Positions 9,148 through 17,818 of a stretch of DNA of 64,000 nucleotides are shown here, piece by piece (position 1 is the stretch's first letter; every line of letters begins with the position of its first letter). Location: positions 310,001 to 374,000 of the forward strand of contig NISF01000003.1 in assembly GCA_002270295.1 (NCBI GenBank), read 5' to 3'. Made by a program: the position numbers and the translations under genes. Source of the DNA: Enterobacter sp. 10-1. GTDB lineage: Bacteria; Pseudomonadota; Gammaproteobacteria; Enterobacterales; Enterobacteriaceae. The notes below the pieces were generated by a model. It had not been told where the DNA came from. It did not search any database and saw only the letters and a list, made by a program, of their open reading frames with translations.

Positions 9148-10779
9148 ATGAAGAAAAAGATGGCCGTACCCAGCTCACCGGCGGTTGGTTCAAGTACACC
9201 TCGGACCAACACCCGCCATGAGCAAGAGACGGATGTACTGTTGATTGGCGGCGGCATCATGAGCGCCACGTTGGGAACCTGGCTGCAGGAACTGGAGCCG
9301 GATTGGTCTATTACCATGGTCGAGCAGATGTCCAGCGTTGCGGAGGAGAGCTCGAACGGCTGGAATAATGCGGGTACCGGGCATGCGGCGCTGATGGAGC
9401 TAAACTATACGCCCCAGATCGCCAGCGGGATCAACATCGACAAAGCGGTCGATATCAACGAATCCTTCCATATCTCTCGTCAATTTTGGGCCCACCAGGT
9501 CACGCGCGGCATTCTGAGTAAGCCGAAATCATTTATCAACAGCGTACCGCACATGAGCTTTGTGTGGGGCGAAGATAACGTTAATTTCCTGCGCGCGCGC
9601 TACGCCGCTCTGCAGCAGAGCGAACTGTTCCGCGGTATTCGCTATTCCGAAGATCATCAGCAAATTAAAGAGTGGGCTCCGCTGGTGATGGAAGGGCGCG
9701 ACCCGCAGCAAAAGGTTGCCGCGACCCGCACCGAGGTCGGCACCGACGTCAATTACGGCGAAATTACGCGTCAGCTGATTGCCGGGCTGCAGACCCACGC
9801 TAATTTCTCCTTACAGCTTGGCACCGTTGTGCGTCGCTTTAAGCGCAACGCCGACAAGAGCTGGACGGTCACCCTGGCGGATGCCAACAACCGTCGCCAG
9901 AAGCGGGTGATCAAGGCCAAATTTATCTTTATTGGCGCCGGCGGCGCGGCGCTGACGCTGCTGCAGGAAACCGGCATTCCTCAGGCTAAAGAGTACGCGG
10001 GCTTCCCGGTTGGCGGCCAGTTCCTGGTGTGTGAAAACCCTGAAGTCGTTAACCACCATCTGGCAAAAGTTTACGGTCAGGCCGAGGTGGGGGCGCCGCC
10101 GATGTCGGTGCCGCATATCGATACGCGTATTATTGACGGTAAGCGAGTGGTGCTGTTCGGGCCATTTGCCACCTTCTCCACCCGCTTCCTGAAAAACGGT
10201 TCTTTGTGGGATCTGCTGGCCTCGACCAACACGTCAAATATTCTGCCTATGCTCAACGTGGGTCTGGATAATTTCGATCTGGTGAAATACCTGATTAGCC
10301 AGGTGATGCAGAAAGATAAAGATCGCCACGAGGCGCTGCGCGAATACTATCCGGAAGCGAATAAAGGCGACTGGCGCCTGTGGCAGGCCGGCCAGCGCGT
10401 GCAGATCATTAAGCGTAACGGCAAGAAGGGCGTGCTGCGTCTGGGAACGGAAGTGGTCAGCGATGATGACGGTACCGTTGCGGCGCTGCTCGGCGCTTCA
10501 CCTGGCGCCTCGACCGCCGCGCCGATTATGCTGCAGCTGATGGAAACGGTCTTTAAGGATAAGGTGCATTCAGCCGCCTGGCAGGCGAAGCTAAAAGAGA
10601 TCGTTCCCTCCTACGGCCTGCGTCTTGACGGCAACTCCGCGGCGATTGAGCAGGCGCTGGCGTGGACCAGCGAGGTTCTGCAGCTGCGCTATGAGCCGGT
10701 TTCAGTCGCGGATAAAGCTCCTCAGGCAGAGCTGAAACCGCTGACGGAGAGTAAACCGATAGCGGATATCGCGCTGTAG
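9148..10779 (+). CDS. mqo: Malate:quinone oxidoreductase
   Basis: Peripheral membrane FAD enzyme that oxidises L-malate to oxaloacetate and passes electrons to quinone in the TCA cycle. The 543 residues carry the dinucleotide motif [12 protein letters not shown] near residue 33, then [23 protein letters not shown] near 65 and the C-terminal FAD motif [11 protein letters not shown] near 455. The N-terminus (about 27 residues) is polar and differs from the E. coli leader-like segment. The RBS is weak (AAGG about 12 nt upstream). It is followed by a bidirectional terminator shared with eco. Confidence 0.95.
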   Translation: MKKKMAVPSSPAVGSSTPRTNTRHEQETDVLLIGGGIMSATLGTWLQELEPDWSITMVEQMSSVAEESSNGWNNAGTGHAALMELNYTPQIASGINIDKAVDINESFHISRQFWAHQVTRGILSKPKSFINSVPHMSFVWGEDNVNFLRARYAALQQSELFRGIRYSEDHQQIKEWAPLVMEGRDPQQKVAATRTEVGTDVNYGEITRQLIAGLQTHANFSLQLGTVVRRFKRNADKSWTVTLADANNRRQKRVIKAKFIFIGAGGAALTLLQETGIPQAKEYAGFPVGGQFLVCENPEVVNHHLAKVYGQAEVGAPPMSVPHIDTRIIDGKRVVLFGPFATFSTRFLKNGSLWDLLASTNTSNILPMLNVGLDNFDLVKYLISQVMQKDKDRHEALREYYPEANKGDWRLWQAGQRVQIIKRNGKKGVLRLGTEVVSDDDGTVAALLGASPGASTAAPIMLQLMETVFKDKVHSAAWQAKLKEIVPSYGLRLDGNSAAIEQALAWTSEVLQLRYEPVSVADKAPQAELKPLTESKPIADIAL

Positions 10780-10788
10780 AAGACAACT

Positions 10789-10814
10789 CCGGCGGCCAGC
10801 GCCGCCGGTTTCTT
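10789..10814. terminator. Bidirectional terminator mqo/eco
   Basis: A perfect 8-bp stem CCGGCGGC/GCCGCCGG (10789-10796 with 10801-10808) has loop CAGC and is followed by TTTCTTATT. It lies between the convergent genes mqo and eco. Confidence 0.65.
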
Positions 10815-10825
10815 ATTGCCTGCGG

Positions 10826-11317
10826 TTAGCGCTCGACGGCATTACCGATAGTTTCGTCTGCTTTCCAGATACGGTACTTCACTTCAACGTTATCCGGCGT
10901 GTAAACCACTACCGGCAGCCTGCTGTTGTAACGCAGCATGCCGGCATCACCCAGGCCTGCGGTAACAAACTTCTGCACTTTCTTCCCGTCCGGGCAGGCC
11001 ATCATGGTCGAAACCGGCGAGGTCACTTTATCAAAGACGTAATAATCGTAGCCCCAGCCTTCGAGGGTTTTGCTCTCCAGCTGACCGCCAAGGCGATGGT
11101 GGTTACAGTCGACTTCCAGCGTCTGGCCAATCAGCAGCTCAACTTTATAGGCCGATTCGTCCTTCTGCGGCGGCAGCTGGATCACCTGACGCTTCATGCC
11201 TTTCTCCGCTTTTGGATAGGGCGCAATCTTTTCCAGAGGCTGTTCGGCGGCCAGTGCGCTGGCGGAGACACAGGCAACGGTCAGCAGGGAAACAGCAAAC
11301 GTAGCGATTTTGTTCAC
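10826..11317 (-). CDS. eco: Ecotin, periplasmic serine protease inhibitor
   Basis: Dimeric periplasmic inhibitor of chymotrypsin-fold proteases (trypsin, elastase, factor Xa), thought to protect against host proteases. The precursor is 163 residues with a 23-residue Sec signal ending ALA, so the mature protein starts AEQPLEK. The reactive-site loop STMMACPDG is conserved. Its P1 methionine is at about residue 105 of the precursor, and the bracing cysteine pair is present (Cys71 and Cys108). mqo is its convergent neighbour, as in E. coli. A 25-bp dyad upstream may regulate it. Confidence 0.95.
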   Translation of the reverse strand: MNKIATFAVSLLTVACVSASALAAEQPLEKIAPYPKAEKGMKRQVIQLPPQKDESAYKVELLIGQTLEVDCNHHRLGGQLESKTLEGWGYDYYVFDKVTSPVSTMMACPDGKKVQKFVTAGLGDAGMLRYNSRLPVVVYTPDNVEVKYRIWKADETIGNAVER

Positions 11318-11373
11318 GATCGATCATCCTTTGTTATCGTTTTTCAACGCTAAAAGACTATCATCTTTCGCCC

Positions 11374-11398
11374 CATTGGTAAGATTTATTTACCAATG
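11374..11398. promoter_or_regulatory. 25-bp dyad upstream of eco
   Basis: CATTGGTAA (11374-11382) and TTACCAATG (11390-11398) are perfect 9-bp inverted arms separated by 7 nt. They lie 57-81 bp upstream of the eco start. This is a strong operator candidate. The TTGGT-N11-ACCAA pattern resembles GntR- or LysR-type sites but fits no consensus I can name with confidence. Confidence 0.45.
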
Positions 11399-11498
11399 TT
11401 TGCATATAAAGCAGCGTGATATGCTGTTTTATTGTTGTGGAGTATAGGAGTTTGCTGAAAATATGCTTAACTGAAGAGGTATTATCTTGCTGGTTTTT

Positions 11499-11524
11499 GT
11501 CAGCTGCCGCCTGCGGCAGCTGAC
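11499..11524. repeat. 12-bp perfect stem hairpin
   Basis: GTCAGCTGCCGC and GCGGCAGCTGAC form a 12-bp inverted repeat with only CT between them. It lies 26 nt past the stop of the AI-2E-family gene (minus strand). The adjacent T-run is on the wrong side for intrinsic termination of that gene, so it may instead stabilise the 3' end of the mRNA. Confidence 0.5.
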
Positions 11525-11549
11525 GTCACGGCGCTAGCGCGCGAGCGGC

Positions 11550-12659
11550 TTACTCATCGCGGTTTAGCTTGCCTTCCTCAATAAACTCTTCATCAATTTC
11601 ATCGGTATTGCCGGCGTGTTCGCGGCCTGAGAGCAGATTCCAGCAGGCGATAAACAGCGCGGCGATCAGCGGACCGATCACAAAGCCGTTAATACCGTAA
11701 ATCTCCATACCCCCCAGGGTGGCTATCAGAATCATGTAGTCCGGCATTTTGGTATCTTTACCCACCAGCAGCGGACGCAGAATATTGTCCACCAGCCCGA
11801 TAACAATCACGAAGAAGCCGACGACAAACGCCCCTTGCCATAGCTGATCGGTGGCGAAGAGGAAGATGGCTGCGGGAACCCAGACAATGGCTGAACCTAC
11901 CGCCGGGATCAGCGACAGAAACGCCATGATCGCGCCCCATAAAATGCTGCCATCAATCCCGGCAACGTAGAAGGCTATTCCCCCCAGTATGCCCTGGACC
12001 AGGGCGACGGCGACGGTACCTTTCACAGTGGCCCTGGCGACGGCGGCAAATTTGGCAAACAGGTGCTGCTTAACGTAGTTAGACAGCGGCAGGGACTCCA
12101 GGATCAGCATCACCAGATACGGGCCATCTTTGAGCAGGAAAAACAGCAGATACAGCATGACGCCAAAGCTAATGGTAAAACCGAACGTCCCTTTGCCAAT
12201 CAGAAATGCGCTGCCGGCCAGGTACTGGCCGCCTTTTAGCGCCGCGTCTGAGAGCTGTTTCTGAATCTGATCGGCGCTGTCGAGATTATGCTCCGAGAGG
12301 AAGCTTCTGACCCACTCCGGGAGATGGGCGAACAGGCTCGCCACCACCGCCGGGAACTGGGTGTCATTATGCTCAAGCCTGGTGTAAACCAGGTTCAGCT
12401 CGAGCGCCAGCGAGGAGAAAATAATCGCCAGCGGGGTGAAGACGATCAGGCAGATAATCGCCACGGTCAGCAGCGAGGCCAGGCCATTGCGTTCACCAAG
12501 CCTGCTGCGTAGCTTGTTCTTCACCGGATTGAAGATCACGGCCAGAATAGCCGCCCACAGAATGGCTGAGTAATAGGGAGAAAGGACATCAAAAAAGGCA
12601 AGGCTGACTATCAGCAGGATCAGGATAAAGAATCCCTTGGTAATTCCATTAACTCTCAT
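11550..12659 (-). CDS. AI-2E-family (UPF0118) membrane transporter
   Basis: Polytopic inner-membrane protein of the AI-2 exporter superfamily (TqsA/PerM-like), 369 residues. It has about eight hydrophobic segments, two at the N-terminus (residues 8-45), one near 65-90, a large soluble-looking stretch at about 95-145, then a C-terminal cluster. The family signature PAVGSAIVWVPAAI is near residue 245, with DNILRPLLVGK and GPLIAALF following. The tail is acidic (about residues 345-369). Substrate is unknown; autoinducer export is only one possibility for the family. It lies where E. coli K-12 carries nap-ccm genes. Confidence 0.85.
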   Translation of the reverse strand: MRVNGITKGFFILILLIVSLAFFDVLSPYYSAILWAAILAVIFNPVKNKLRSRLGERNGLASLLTVAIICLIVFTPLAIIFSSLALELNLVYTRLEHNDTQFPAVVASLFAHLPEWVRSFLSEHNLDSADQIQKQLSDAALKGGQYLAGSAFLIGKGTFGFTISFGVMLYLLFFLLKDGPYLVMLILESLPLSNYVKQHLFAKFAAVARATVKGTVAVALVQGILGGIAFYVAGIDGSILWGAIMAFLSLIPAVGSAIVWVPAAIFLFATDQLWQGAFVVGFFVIVIGLVDNILRPLLVGKDTKMPDYMILIATLGGMEIYGINGFVIGPLIAALFIACWNLLSGREHAGNTDEIDEEFIEEGKLNRDE

Positions 12660-12910
12660 TTTTATCTTCCTGGCGTATGACTGATACAGTCGAATATAGA
12701 AGCTATTCCTCGATTTACAATCAGCGAGGTCGTAGTTTGTTTACCGAAGTGGCTCAATGAGCGGCACTGCGGGCGGGTTCGCGTCAGTTTTCAGGCAGAA
12801 AGAACGGGCGATGGAATATTTTATACGTTCTGATGCGCAGGAATAGCGACGAAGTATGGGGTTATTGTCCGGGTTTCACCCCGTTAACTCCCCGCATGAA
12901 AAACAGGCAT
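12660..12910. other. Intergenic region without recognised gene
   Basis: These 251 bp between the AI-2E-family gene start and the proL terminator contain no open frame with a credible start and no RNA gene that I recognise. It should hold the promoter of the AI-2E-family gene, but no clear hexamers were found. Confidence 0.5.
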
Positions 12911-12938
12911 AAAAAAACCAGCCATAAAAGGCTGGTTT
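12911..12938 (-). terminator. proL terminator
   Basis: AAACCAGCC and GGCTGGTTT (12915-12923 with 12930-12938) form a stem that, on the minus strand, is followed by a run of T. It lies 12 nt after the CCA end of the tRNA. Confidence 0.8.
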
Positions 12939-12950
12939 CTCAGAGTGATT

Positions 12951-13027
12951 TGGTCGGCACGAGAGGATTTGAACCTCCGACCCCCGACACCCCATGACGG
13001 TGCGCTACCAGGCTGCGCTACGTGCCG
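12951..13027 (-). tRNA. proL: tRNA-Pro(GGG)
   Basis: The 77-nt gene includes an encoded 3' CCA. The acceptor stem pairs CGGCACG with CGTGCCG. The anticodon arm reads CCGTC-ATGGGGT-GTCGG, giving anticodon GGG (codons CCC/CCU). The T-arm contains GGTTCAAATCC. Synteny next to yejM agrees with E. coli proL. Confidence 0.97.
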
Positions 13028-13041
13028 ACGCATAGGCGGTA

Positions 13042-13069
13042 ATATTACCCGTTCCCCAGGCGAATGCAA
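13042..13069 (-). promoter_or_regulatory. proL promoter
   Basis: On the minus strand, TTGCAT (13069-13064), a 16-bp spacer and TAATAT (13047-13042) form a good sigma-70 promoter. It starts transcription a few bases before the mature tRNA. Confidence 0.6.
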
Positions 13070-13104
13070 GCGGGGGAGCGACCAATTGATTCATAATTAA
13101 TCAA

Positions 13105-14865
13105 TCAGTTAGCGATAAAGCGCTTTTCATCCGTCAGGATCTGCAGCAGCAGGCTGAGCTGCGGTTTGCGATTGTCGATCTTCTTACCGTCGCTATTCCA
13201 GGTGCTGTAGGTTCCGTTGTGGTTCAGCACCACGGTGACTTCCGGCGAGGTGACCGCCAGCGTATCGCCGTTCGCCGCGGTGACCCAGCTGCGGCGACGT
13301 GCCGGACTAAACAGGTCCTCGCCCTGCGAATACTCGTTCGCCGGGGTAGAGACGTGCAGCAGACGCTGCATCAGCGTGGTCATCACATCTTTGTTATCGG
13401 TCAGCGTCGCGATAGTCTGCGCCGGAACGCCCGGCCAATGAATCACCAGCGGAACCTGCAGCTGGTCTCTCGACCAGTCAAACTTGCCGTGCTGCGGATT
13501 AAGCGGCATGCCGTGACCGGCGGTGACGATAACCACCGTATTATCCAGCTTGCCCGCTTCGCGAAGGGCGCTGAGCACACGGCCGATTTGCGTATCGACC
13601 TCGCCCGCCGCGCGGCTATAGCGGCGCACAAAGTTCTGCTGCTGGCCATCGTCAAGCGAGGTGCCGTTGAGCGAAACCCACGAGAACCAGCGGTTTTCAT
13701 CCTGAGCGTAGCGATTCAGCCAGCCAATCCACTGGTTTGCCGTCTGCTCATCGCTTTGCGTTTTGGCTACCGGCAGCGAGAAGTCGGACAGCAGCGCCTG
13801 GCGATAGAGCGGGCTGCTGAAGCCATCGGAAGAGAACAGGCCCAGCTGATAGCCCTGCTGGTTGAGCGCGGTAATCAACGCTGCCGGAATACGGGCCGAC
13901 AGCACGCCGTCCATATAGCCCGGTGAAATACCGTAGAACAGGCCAAAAATACCGTTATCGGTGCTGTTACCTGAGCTCATATGCTGGGTAAAGTTGACGC
14001 TATCCCTGGCGAAGCCGGCAAGCTCCGGCATGTTCTTCTCGAAGCGCGAGTAGTTCAGGTTATCAACGGTAATCAGCAGCACGTTATAGCCGGTGCCGAG
14101 GTCGCGATAGCGCAGATCGCTCAGCGGATACTGCACGGAGACCGCTTCCGGCGCGCCTTGTTCCACCAGGCGACGCTGGTAATCCTGCGCGTCCAGCAGG
14201 CCGTGTTTCTCAAGGAAGCGGCGGGCGGTCATCGGATAGGAGAGCGGCAGGTTCGCCCGCTGCATGGTAATCGGACGATAGAAATTCGCGTCAGCCCAGA
14301 TATAAATCAGGTGGCTGCTGATAAAAGAGATAAAGAAAAGCCAGGCGACAGGGCGCGCGTAGTGGCGGCGGCGCGTCAGGCTGCGCAGCTTCTGCCAGCT
14401 CCAGGTCGCAAAAAGCATTTCCAGCAGGAAGATAATCGGCACGCTGATAAACATCAGCTGCCAGTCACGCGCCATCTCGTTCTGATCCGGGTTGATAACC
14501 AGTTCCCAGACGAAAGGGTTGAGATGCAGGTGGAAGCGGGTGAAAACTTCGCTATCAATCAGCAGTAGCGTCATCCCTGTCGTGGCCAGAATGACCGACA
14601 GGAAGCGCATAAGCCGCTGTGATATCACGACAAAGGTCAGCGGAAAGAGAATCAGTACGTAGCTGGTAAAGACCAGAAAACTGAAGTGACCAACGAGGCT
14701 GACATACGAAAAAATGCGTCCGCCCAGCGTCGTTGGCCAGTCGGCGACAAAAAGATAGCGGCTGCCGAGCGCCATAGCCAACAACATGTTGAACAGGGCG
14801 AACCAGTGCCCCCAGCTGACCATCTGGGAGACTTTTTCTCGGTAGGGCTGACGAAGAGTCACCAT
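13105..14865 (-). CDS. yejM: Inner-membrane LPS regulator YejM (PbgA/LapC)
   Basis: Essential-class inner-membrane protein that binds LPS and restrains LapB/FtsH-driven degradation of LpxC, so tuning lipid A synthesis. Five membrane segments lie in about residues 20-190, followed by an arginine-rich linker (SLTRRRHYARP) and a periplasmic alkaline-phosphatase/sulfatase-like domain starting at about residue 240 (NVLLITVDNLNYSRF). The ATG at 14865 gives 586 residues, the same as E. coli; the longer in-frame start would add 22 unconserved residues. It follows yejL by 19 nt, probably as one transcript. Confidence 0.94.
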   Translation of the reverse strand: MVTLRQPYREKVSQMVSWGHWFALFNMLLAMALGSRYLFVADWPTTLGGRIFSYVSLVGHFSFLVFTSYVLILFPLTFVVISQRLMRFLSVILATTGMTLLLIDSEVFTRFHLHLNPFVWELVINPDQNEMARDWQLMFISVPIIFLLEMLFATWSWQKLRSLTRRRHYARPVAWLFFISFISSHLIYIWADANFYRPITMQRANLPLSYPMTARRFLEKHGLLDAQDYQRRLVEQGAPEAVSVQYPLSDLRYRDLGTGYNVLLITVDNLNYSRFEKNMPELAGFARDSVNFTQHMSSGNSTDNGIFGLFYGISPGYMDGVLSARIPAALITALNQQGYQLGLFSSDGFSSPLYRQALLSDFSLPVAKTQSDEQTANQWIGWLNRYAQDENRWFSWVSLNGTSLDDGQQQNFVRRYSRAAGEVDTQIGRVLSALREAGKLDNTVVIVTAGHGMPLNPQHGKFDWSRDQLQVPLVIHWPGVPAQTIATLTDNKDVMTTLMQRLLHVSTPANEYSQGEDLFSPARRRSWVTAANGDTLAVTSPEVTVVLNHNGTYSTWNSDGKKIDNRKPQLSLLLQILTDEKRFIAN

Positions 14866-14884
14866 ATAAAGTTGTTGGTTATCC

Positions 14885-15112
14885 TTAGTGCGCCGGGTCG
14901 TCGTTGATTGAGGACTGCAGAGCCTGGGCAAAAGAACGGGCGATCGCCTGACGCTGCGCCGGCGCGACGCTACTATTGATCAGGTTGGTCACCATATTGC
15001 CTAGCACCATCAGTGAAAGGTCAACGGGGGCTTTGTGTGTTTCCAGCACGTTGGTCAGCTCGCTGAGCAGCTGTTCGACGTGTTCATCACTATAGCGGGA
15101 TAATTGCGGCAT
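14885..15112 (-). CDS. yejL: DUF1414 protein YejL
   Basis: Small conserved cytosolic protein of 75 residues and unknown function. The start [16 protein letters not shown] was chosen from near identity to E. coli YejL; upstream in-frame residues are not conserved. The fold is probably all-helical. It precedes yejM on the same strand with a 19-nt gap, and the pair is divergent from yejK, as in E. coli. Confidence 0.93.
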   Translation of the reverse strand: MPQLSRYSDEHVEQLLSELTNVLETHKAPVDLSLMVLGNMVTNLINSSVAPAQRQAIARSFAQALQSSINDDPAH

Positions 15113-15302
15113 AAAAGTCAAAATCTGTTTGTTCGTGAAAGGGCAACATATTACCGTAGCAGCAGCTTTTTTTCCGCATTTTTTCGCCACGGCGCAAAAG
15201 CGCGCAGGATCGCGAGTCTCGGCTAGCCGAAGAGTCACGCGCCGGTTGCGTCGCCGTCCCGGCGGTGGTTGAATACCGCCCGGTCTAAAAGGAGAGTTTA
15301 AC

Positions 15303-16310
15303 ATGAGTCTGGATATCGACCAGATTGCCCTGCATCAGTTAATTAAACGTGATGAACAAAACCTTGAGCTGGTGCTGCGCGATTCGCTGCTGGAGCCTAA
15401 TGCGACGGTCGTGGAGATGATGGCCGAGCTGCATCGTGTCTACAGCGCAAAAAACAAGGCCTATGGCCTGTTTAATGAAGAGAGCGAGCTGGCCCAGGCG
15501 CTGCGCCTGCAGCGCAAAGGTGAAGAAGATTTTCTGCCGTTCAGCCGCGCGGCGACCGGTCGTCTGCGCGACGAGCTGGCGAAGTATCCCTTCGCAGAAG
15601 GCGGGATCGTTCTGTTTTGCCAGTATCGCTATCTGGCGGTTGAGTATCTGCTGGTGGCGGTGCTCAACAACCTGAGCAGCATGCGGGTCAACGAAGAGCT
15701 GGATATCCGCTCCACCCACTATCTGGACATCAATCATGCCGACATCGTGGCGCGCATTGATTTAACCGAATGGGAGACGAACCCGGAATCGACCCGCTAT
15801 CTGACCTTCCTGAAAGGCCGGGTAGGGCGCAAAGTCGCCGATTTCTTTATGGATTTCCTCGGTGCCAGCGAAGGGCTGAACGCCAAAGCGCAGAACCGCG
15901 GCCTGCTGCAGGCGGTGGATGATTTTGCCGCCGACGCGCAGCTGGATAAGTCCGAGCGGCAGAACGTGCGTCAGCAGGTTTACGCCTACTGCAGCGAGCA
16001 GCTTCAGTCCGGAGAAGAGATTGAGCTCGAATCGCTCTCTAAAGAGCTGGCGGGGGTGAGCGAGAAGAGTTTCCAGGAGTTTACCGCTGAACAAGGGTAT
16101 GAGCTGGAAGAGAGCTTCCCGGCGGATCGCAGCACTCTGCGGCAGTTAACTAAGTTTGCCGGCAGCGGCGGCGGGCTGACGATCAACTTTGATGCCATGC
16201 TGCTCGGCGAGCGCGTGTTCTGGGACCCGGCGACGGATACCTTGACCATCAAAGGCACGCCGCCGAATCTGCGCGATCAGCTGCAGCGCCGGACTTCCGG
16301 CGGAAGCTGA
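15303..16310 (+). CDS. yejK: Nucleoid-associated protein YejK (NdpA)
   Basis: Abundant DNA-binding protein of the nucleoid (NdpA/37kDa family), 335 residues. It begins [24 protein letters not shown], typical for the family, and contains the conserved [19 protein letters not shown] segment near residue 180. A GGAGAG RBS is 8 nt before the ATG. It is divergent from yejL-yejM, across a 190-bp gap, and ends at a hairpin terminator before the accessory cassette. Confidence 0.95.
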   Translation: MSLDIDQIALHQLIKRDEQNLELVLRDSLLEPNATVVEMMAELHRVYSAKNKAYGLFNEESELAQALRLQRKGEEDFLPFSRAATGRLRDELAKYPFAEGGIVLFCQYRYLAVEYLLVAVLNNLSSMRVNEELDIRSTHYLDINHADIVARIDLTEWETNPESTRYLTFLKGRVGRKVADFFMDFLGASEGLNAKAQNRGLLQAVDDFAADAQLDKSERQNVRQQVYAYCSEQLQSGEEIELESLSKELAGVSEKSFQEFTAEQGYELEESFPADRSTLRQLTKFAGSGGGLTINFDAMLLGERVFWDPATDTLTIKGTPPNLRDQLQRRTSGGS

Positions 16311-16316
16311 AACTAA

Positions 16317-16346
16317 TCCCCTCGGCCGCAGGCCGGGGGGATTTCT
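16317..16346 (+). terminator. yejK terminator
   Basis: A GC-rich hairpin CCCCTCGGCC/GGCCGGGGGG around GCA is followed by ATTTCTCTCCCTT, a few bases after the yejK stop. Confidence 0.5.
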
Positions 16347-16351
16347 CTCCC

Positions 16352-17116
16352 TTACTGCGCGTCGGCGCGGATCGTTTCAATTCCACATTGCGCCAGCCGC
16401 GCTTGCAGCATCTCATCCACCGGGCTATCGACAATCAGCGTGCCGGCAAGGCTTAGCTCGCCGATGGCAAAAGCCGATGCCGAATTCAGCTTCTCCCGCG
16501 AGGCCATCACAATGGTTTCCGCCGCCCGCGCGGCCAGCGCCCGCTTGATGCCCGCTTCTTCATAATCCCCGGTGGTGAAACCCGCTTGATGGTGTACCCC
16601 GGTGACGCCCATAAAGAACAGATCGGCGTTGATCCGCGCAATACCTTCCAGCGCCGCGGCGCCGACGGCGACCAGCGAATGTTTAAACAGGCGCCCGCCG
16701 ATCAGGATCACCTCAACCAGCGGCCGATCGACCAGCGCGACGGCGATGCCGGGGCTATGGGTCACGATGGTGCAGGCTAAATCGGCGGGCAAAAGCTTCA
16801 CCATCTCGGTGGTGGTGGTCCCGCCGTCAACGATAACCACCTGGCCTGGTTGAATTAACGCCGCCGCCCGGCGGGCAATCGCCTGCTTGGAATCGATTTG
16901 CACGTTTCTGCGGGCCGCGATCGGGGCAACGGCGGCCGAAGCCGGCAGCGCGCCGCCGTGAACCCGCTGCAGCTTCCCTTCCGCCGCCAGCTCGCGTAAA
17001 TCGCGACGAATGGAATCCTCCGAGACGCTGAAGCGCTGGCTGAGCTCCCCCGACATGACCTGTTTCTCGGCGCTAAGAATCTGCAAAATGAGCTGCTTTC
17101 GTTGGCTGGCGAGCAT
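16352..17116 (-). CDS. DeoR/GlpR-family transcriptional regulator
   Basis: 254-residue repressor-type protein. An N-terminal DeoR winged helix (residues 5-57) contains ELSQRFSVSEDSIRRDL, followed by the family hallmark LQRVHGGA. A C-terminal DeoRC sugar-phosphate sensor domain (about 75-235) has DGGTTTTEM and the FMGVTGVH motif. Members usually sense a phosphorylated sugar or nucleoside. It is divergent from the Nudix gene with an 81-bp gap containing direct repeats, so it probably controls that gene and itself. I do not recognise an E. coli orthologue at this site. Confidence 0.88.
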   Translation of the reverse strand: MLASQRKQLILQILSAEKQVMSGELSQRFSVSEDSIRRDLRELAAEGKLQRVHGGALPASAAVAPIAARRNVQIDSKQAIARRAAALIQPGQVVIVDGGTTTTEMVKLLPADLACTIVTHSPGIAVALVDRPLVEVILIGGRLFKHSLVAVGAAALEGIARINADLFFMGVTGVHHQAGFTTGDYEEAGIKRALAARAAETIVMASREKLNSASAFAIGELSLAGTLIVDSPVDEMLQARLAQCGIETIRADAQ

Positions 17117-17142
17117 GCGTTTTCCTTCATGTTTGATCTTGT

Positions 17143-17161
17143 TTGTGCATGATTGTGCATG
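17143..17161. promoter_or_regulatory. Direct repeats in DeoR/Nudix intergenic region
   Basis: TTGTGCATG occurs twice, at 17143-17151 and 17153-17161, exactly one helical turn (10 bp) apart. DeoR-family operators often consist of such phased repeats. The site lies between the divergent start codons (17116 and 17198). Confidence 0.5.
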
Positions 17162-17197
17162 TTATGGTGCTTTCTGTCACCTGGTAAGGAGCAAAAC

Positions 17198-17818
17198 ATG
17201 CACATTGACGCACCATACGTTCGCAATATCCGCGAAACGCTGCTATCCGATAACTGGTATACGCTAAAAAAATATACCTTCGAACTGCTGCGGCGGGACG
17301 GGCGCTGGCAGGAACAGAGCCGCGAAGCCTACGACCGCGGGAACGGTGCCGTTATTCTCCTCTACAACCGCGAGAAAAAAACCGTGGTTCTCATCCGCCA
17401 GTTCCGCTTTCCGGTATGGATTAACGGCCATAGCGGATTTTTGATCGAGGCCGCCGCCGGGCTTTTGGATAACGCCTCCCCGGAAGAGCGAATTATCGCC
17501 GAAGCGCAGGAAGAGACGGGCTTTCGGGTGACCCGCATCGAGCCCGTTTTTACGGCCTATATGAGCCCCGGTTCGGTCACGGAAAAGCTGTACTTTTTTA
17601 TTGCCGAATATTCGGCTGACGACCGGCAAAGTAGCGGCGGCGGGCTGGCGGAAGAAGGGGAAGATATCGAAGTGCTGGAGTGGCCGCTGGAGCAGGCGCT
17701 GCAGGCAATACGCGACGGCGAGATCGTGGATGCCAAAACCATTATGCTGCTGCAGCACCTTGCGCTCAATTCAGCATCGCTCCTTGCCGCAGAACGGGCA
17801 AAGAGCGACACGGTCTAG
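17198..17818 (+). CDS. NudK-like Nudix hydrolase
   Basis: Nudix pyrophosphatase of 206 residues, similar to E. coli NudK (GDP-mannose hydrolase) and ADP-ribose pyrophosphatases. Conserved features are EAYDRGNGAVILLYN, TVVLIRQFRFPVW and the Nudix box starting GLLDNASPEE and ending EAQEETGF (about residues 88-110). A Met-Ser-Pro-Gly-Ser loop in AYMSPGSVTE follows. Start 17198 has the RBS TAAGGAG 6 nt upstream. The 3' end overlaps the convergent serine-hydrolase stop codon by 4 bp. The E. coli nudK gene is elsewhere, so this is likely a paralogue with a possibly different sugar nucleotide substrate. Confidence 0.85.
   Translation: MHIDAPYVRNIRETLLSDNWYTLKKYTFELLRRDGRWQEQSREAYDRGNGAVILLYNREKKTVVLIRQFRFPVWINGHSGFLIEAAAGLLDNASPEERIIAEAQEETGFRVTRIEPVFTAYMSPGSVTEKLYFFIAEYSADDRQSSGGGLAEEGEDIEVLEWPLEQALQAIRDGEIVDAKTIMLLQHLALNSASLLAAERAKSDTV

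Noticed and set aside
13219..13926. 235-codon open frame antisense to yejM
   Set aside because: Shadow of the yejM periplasmic domain.
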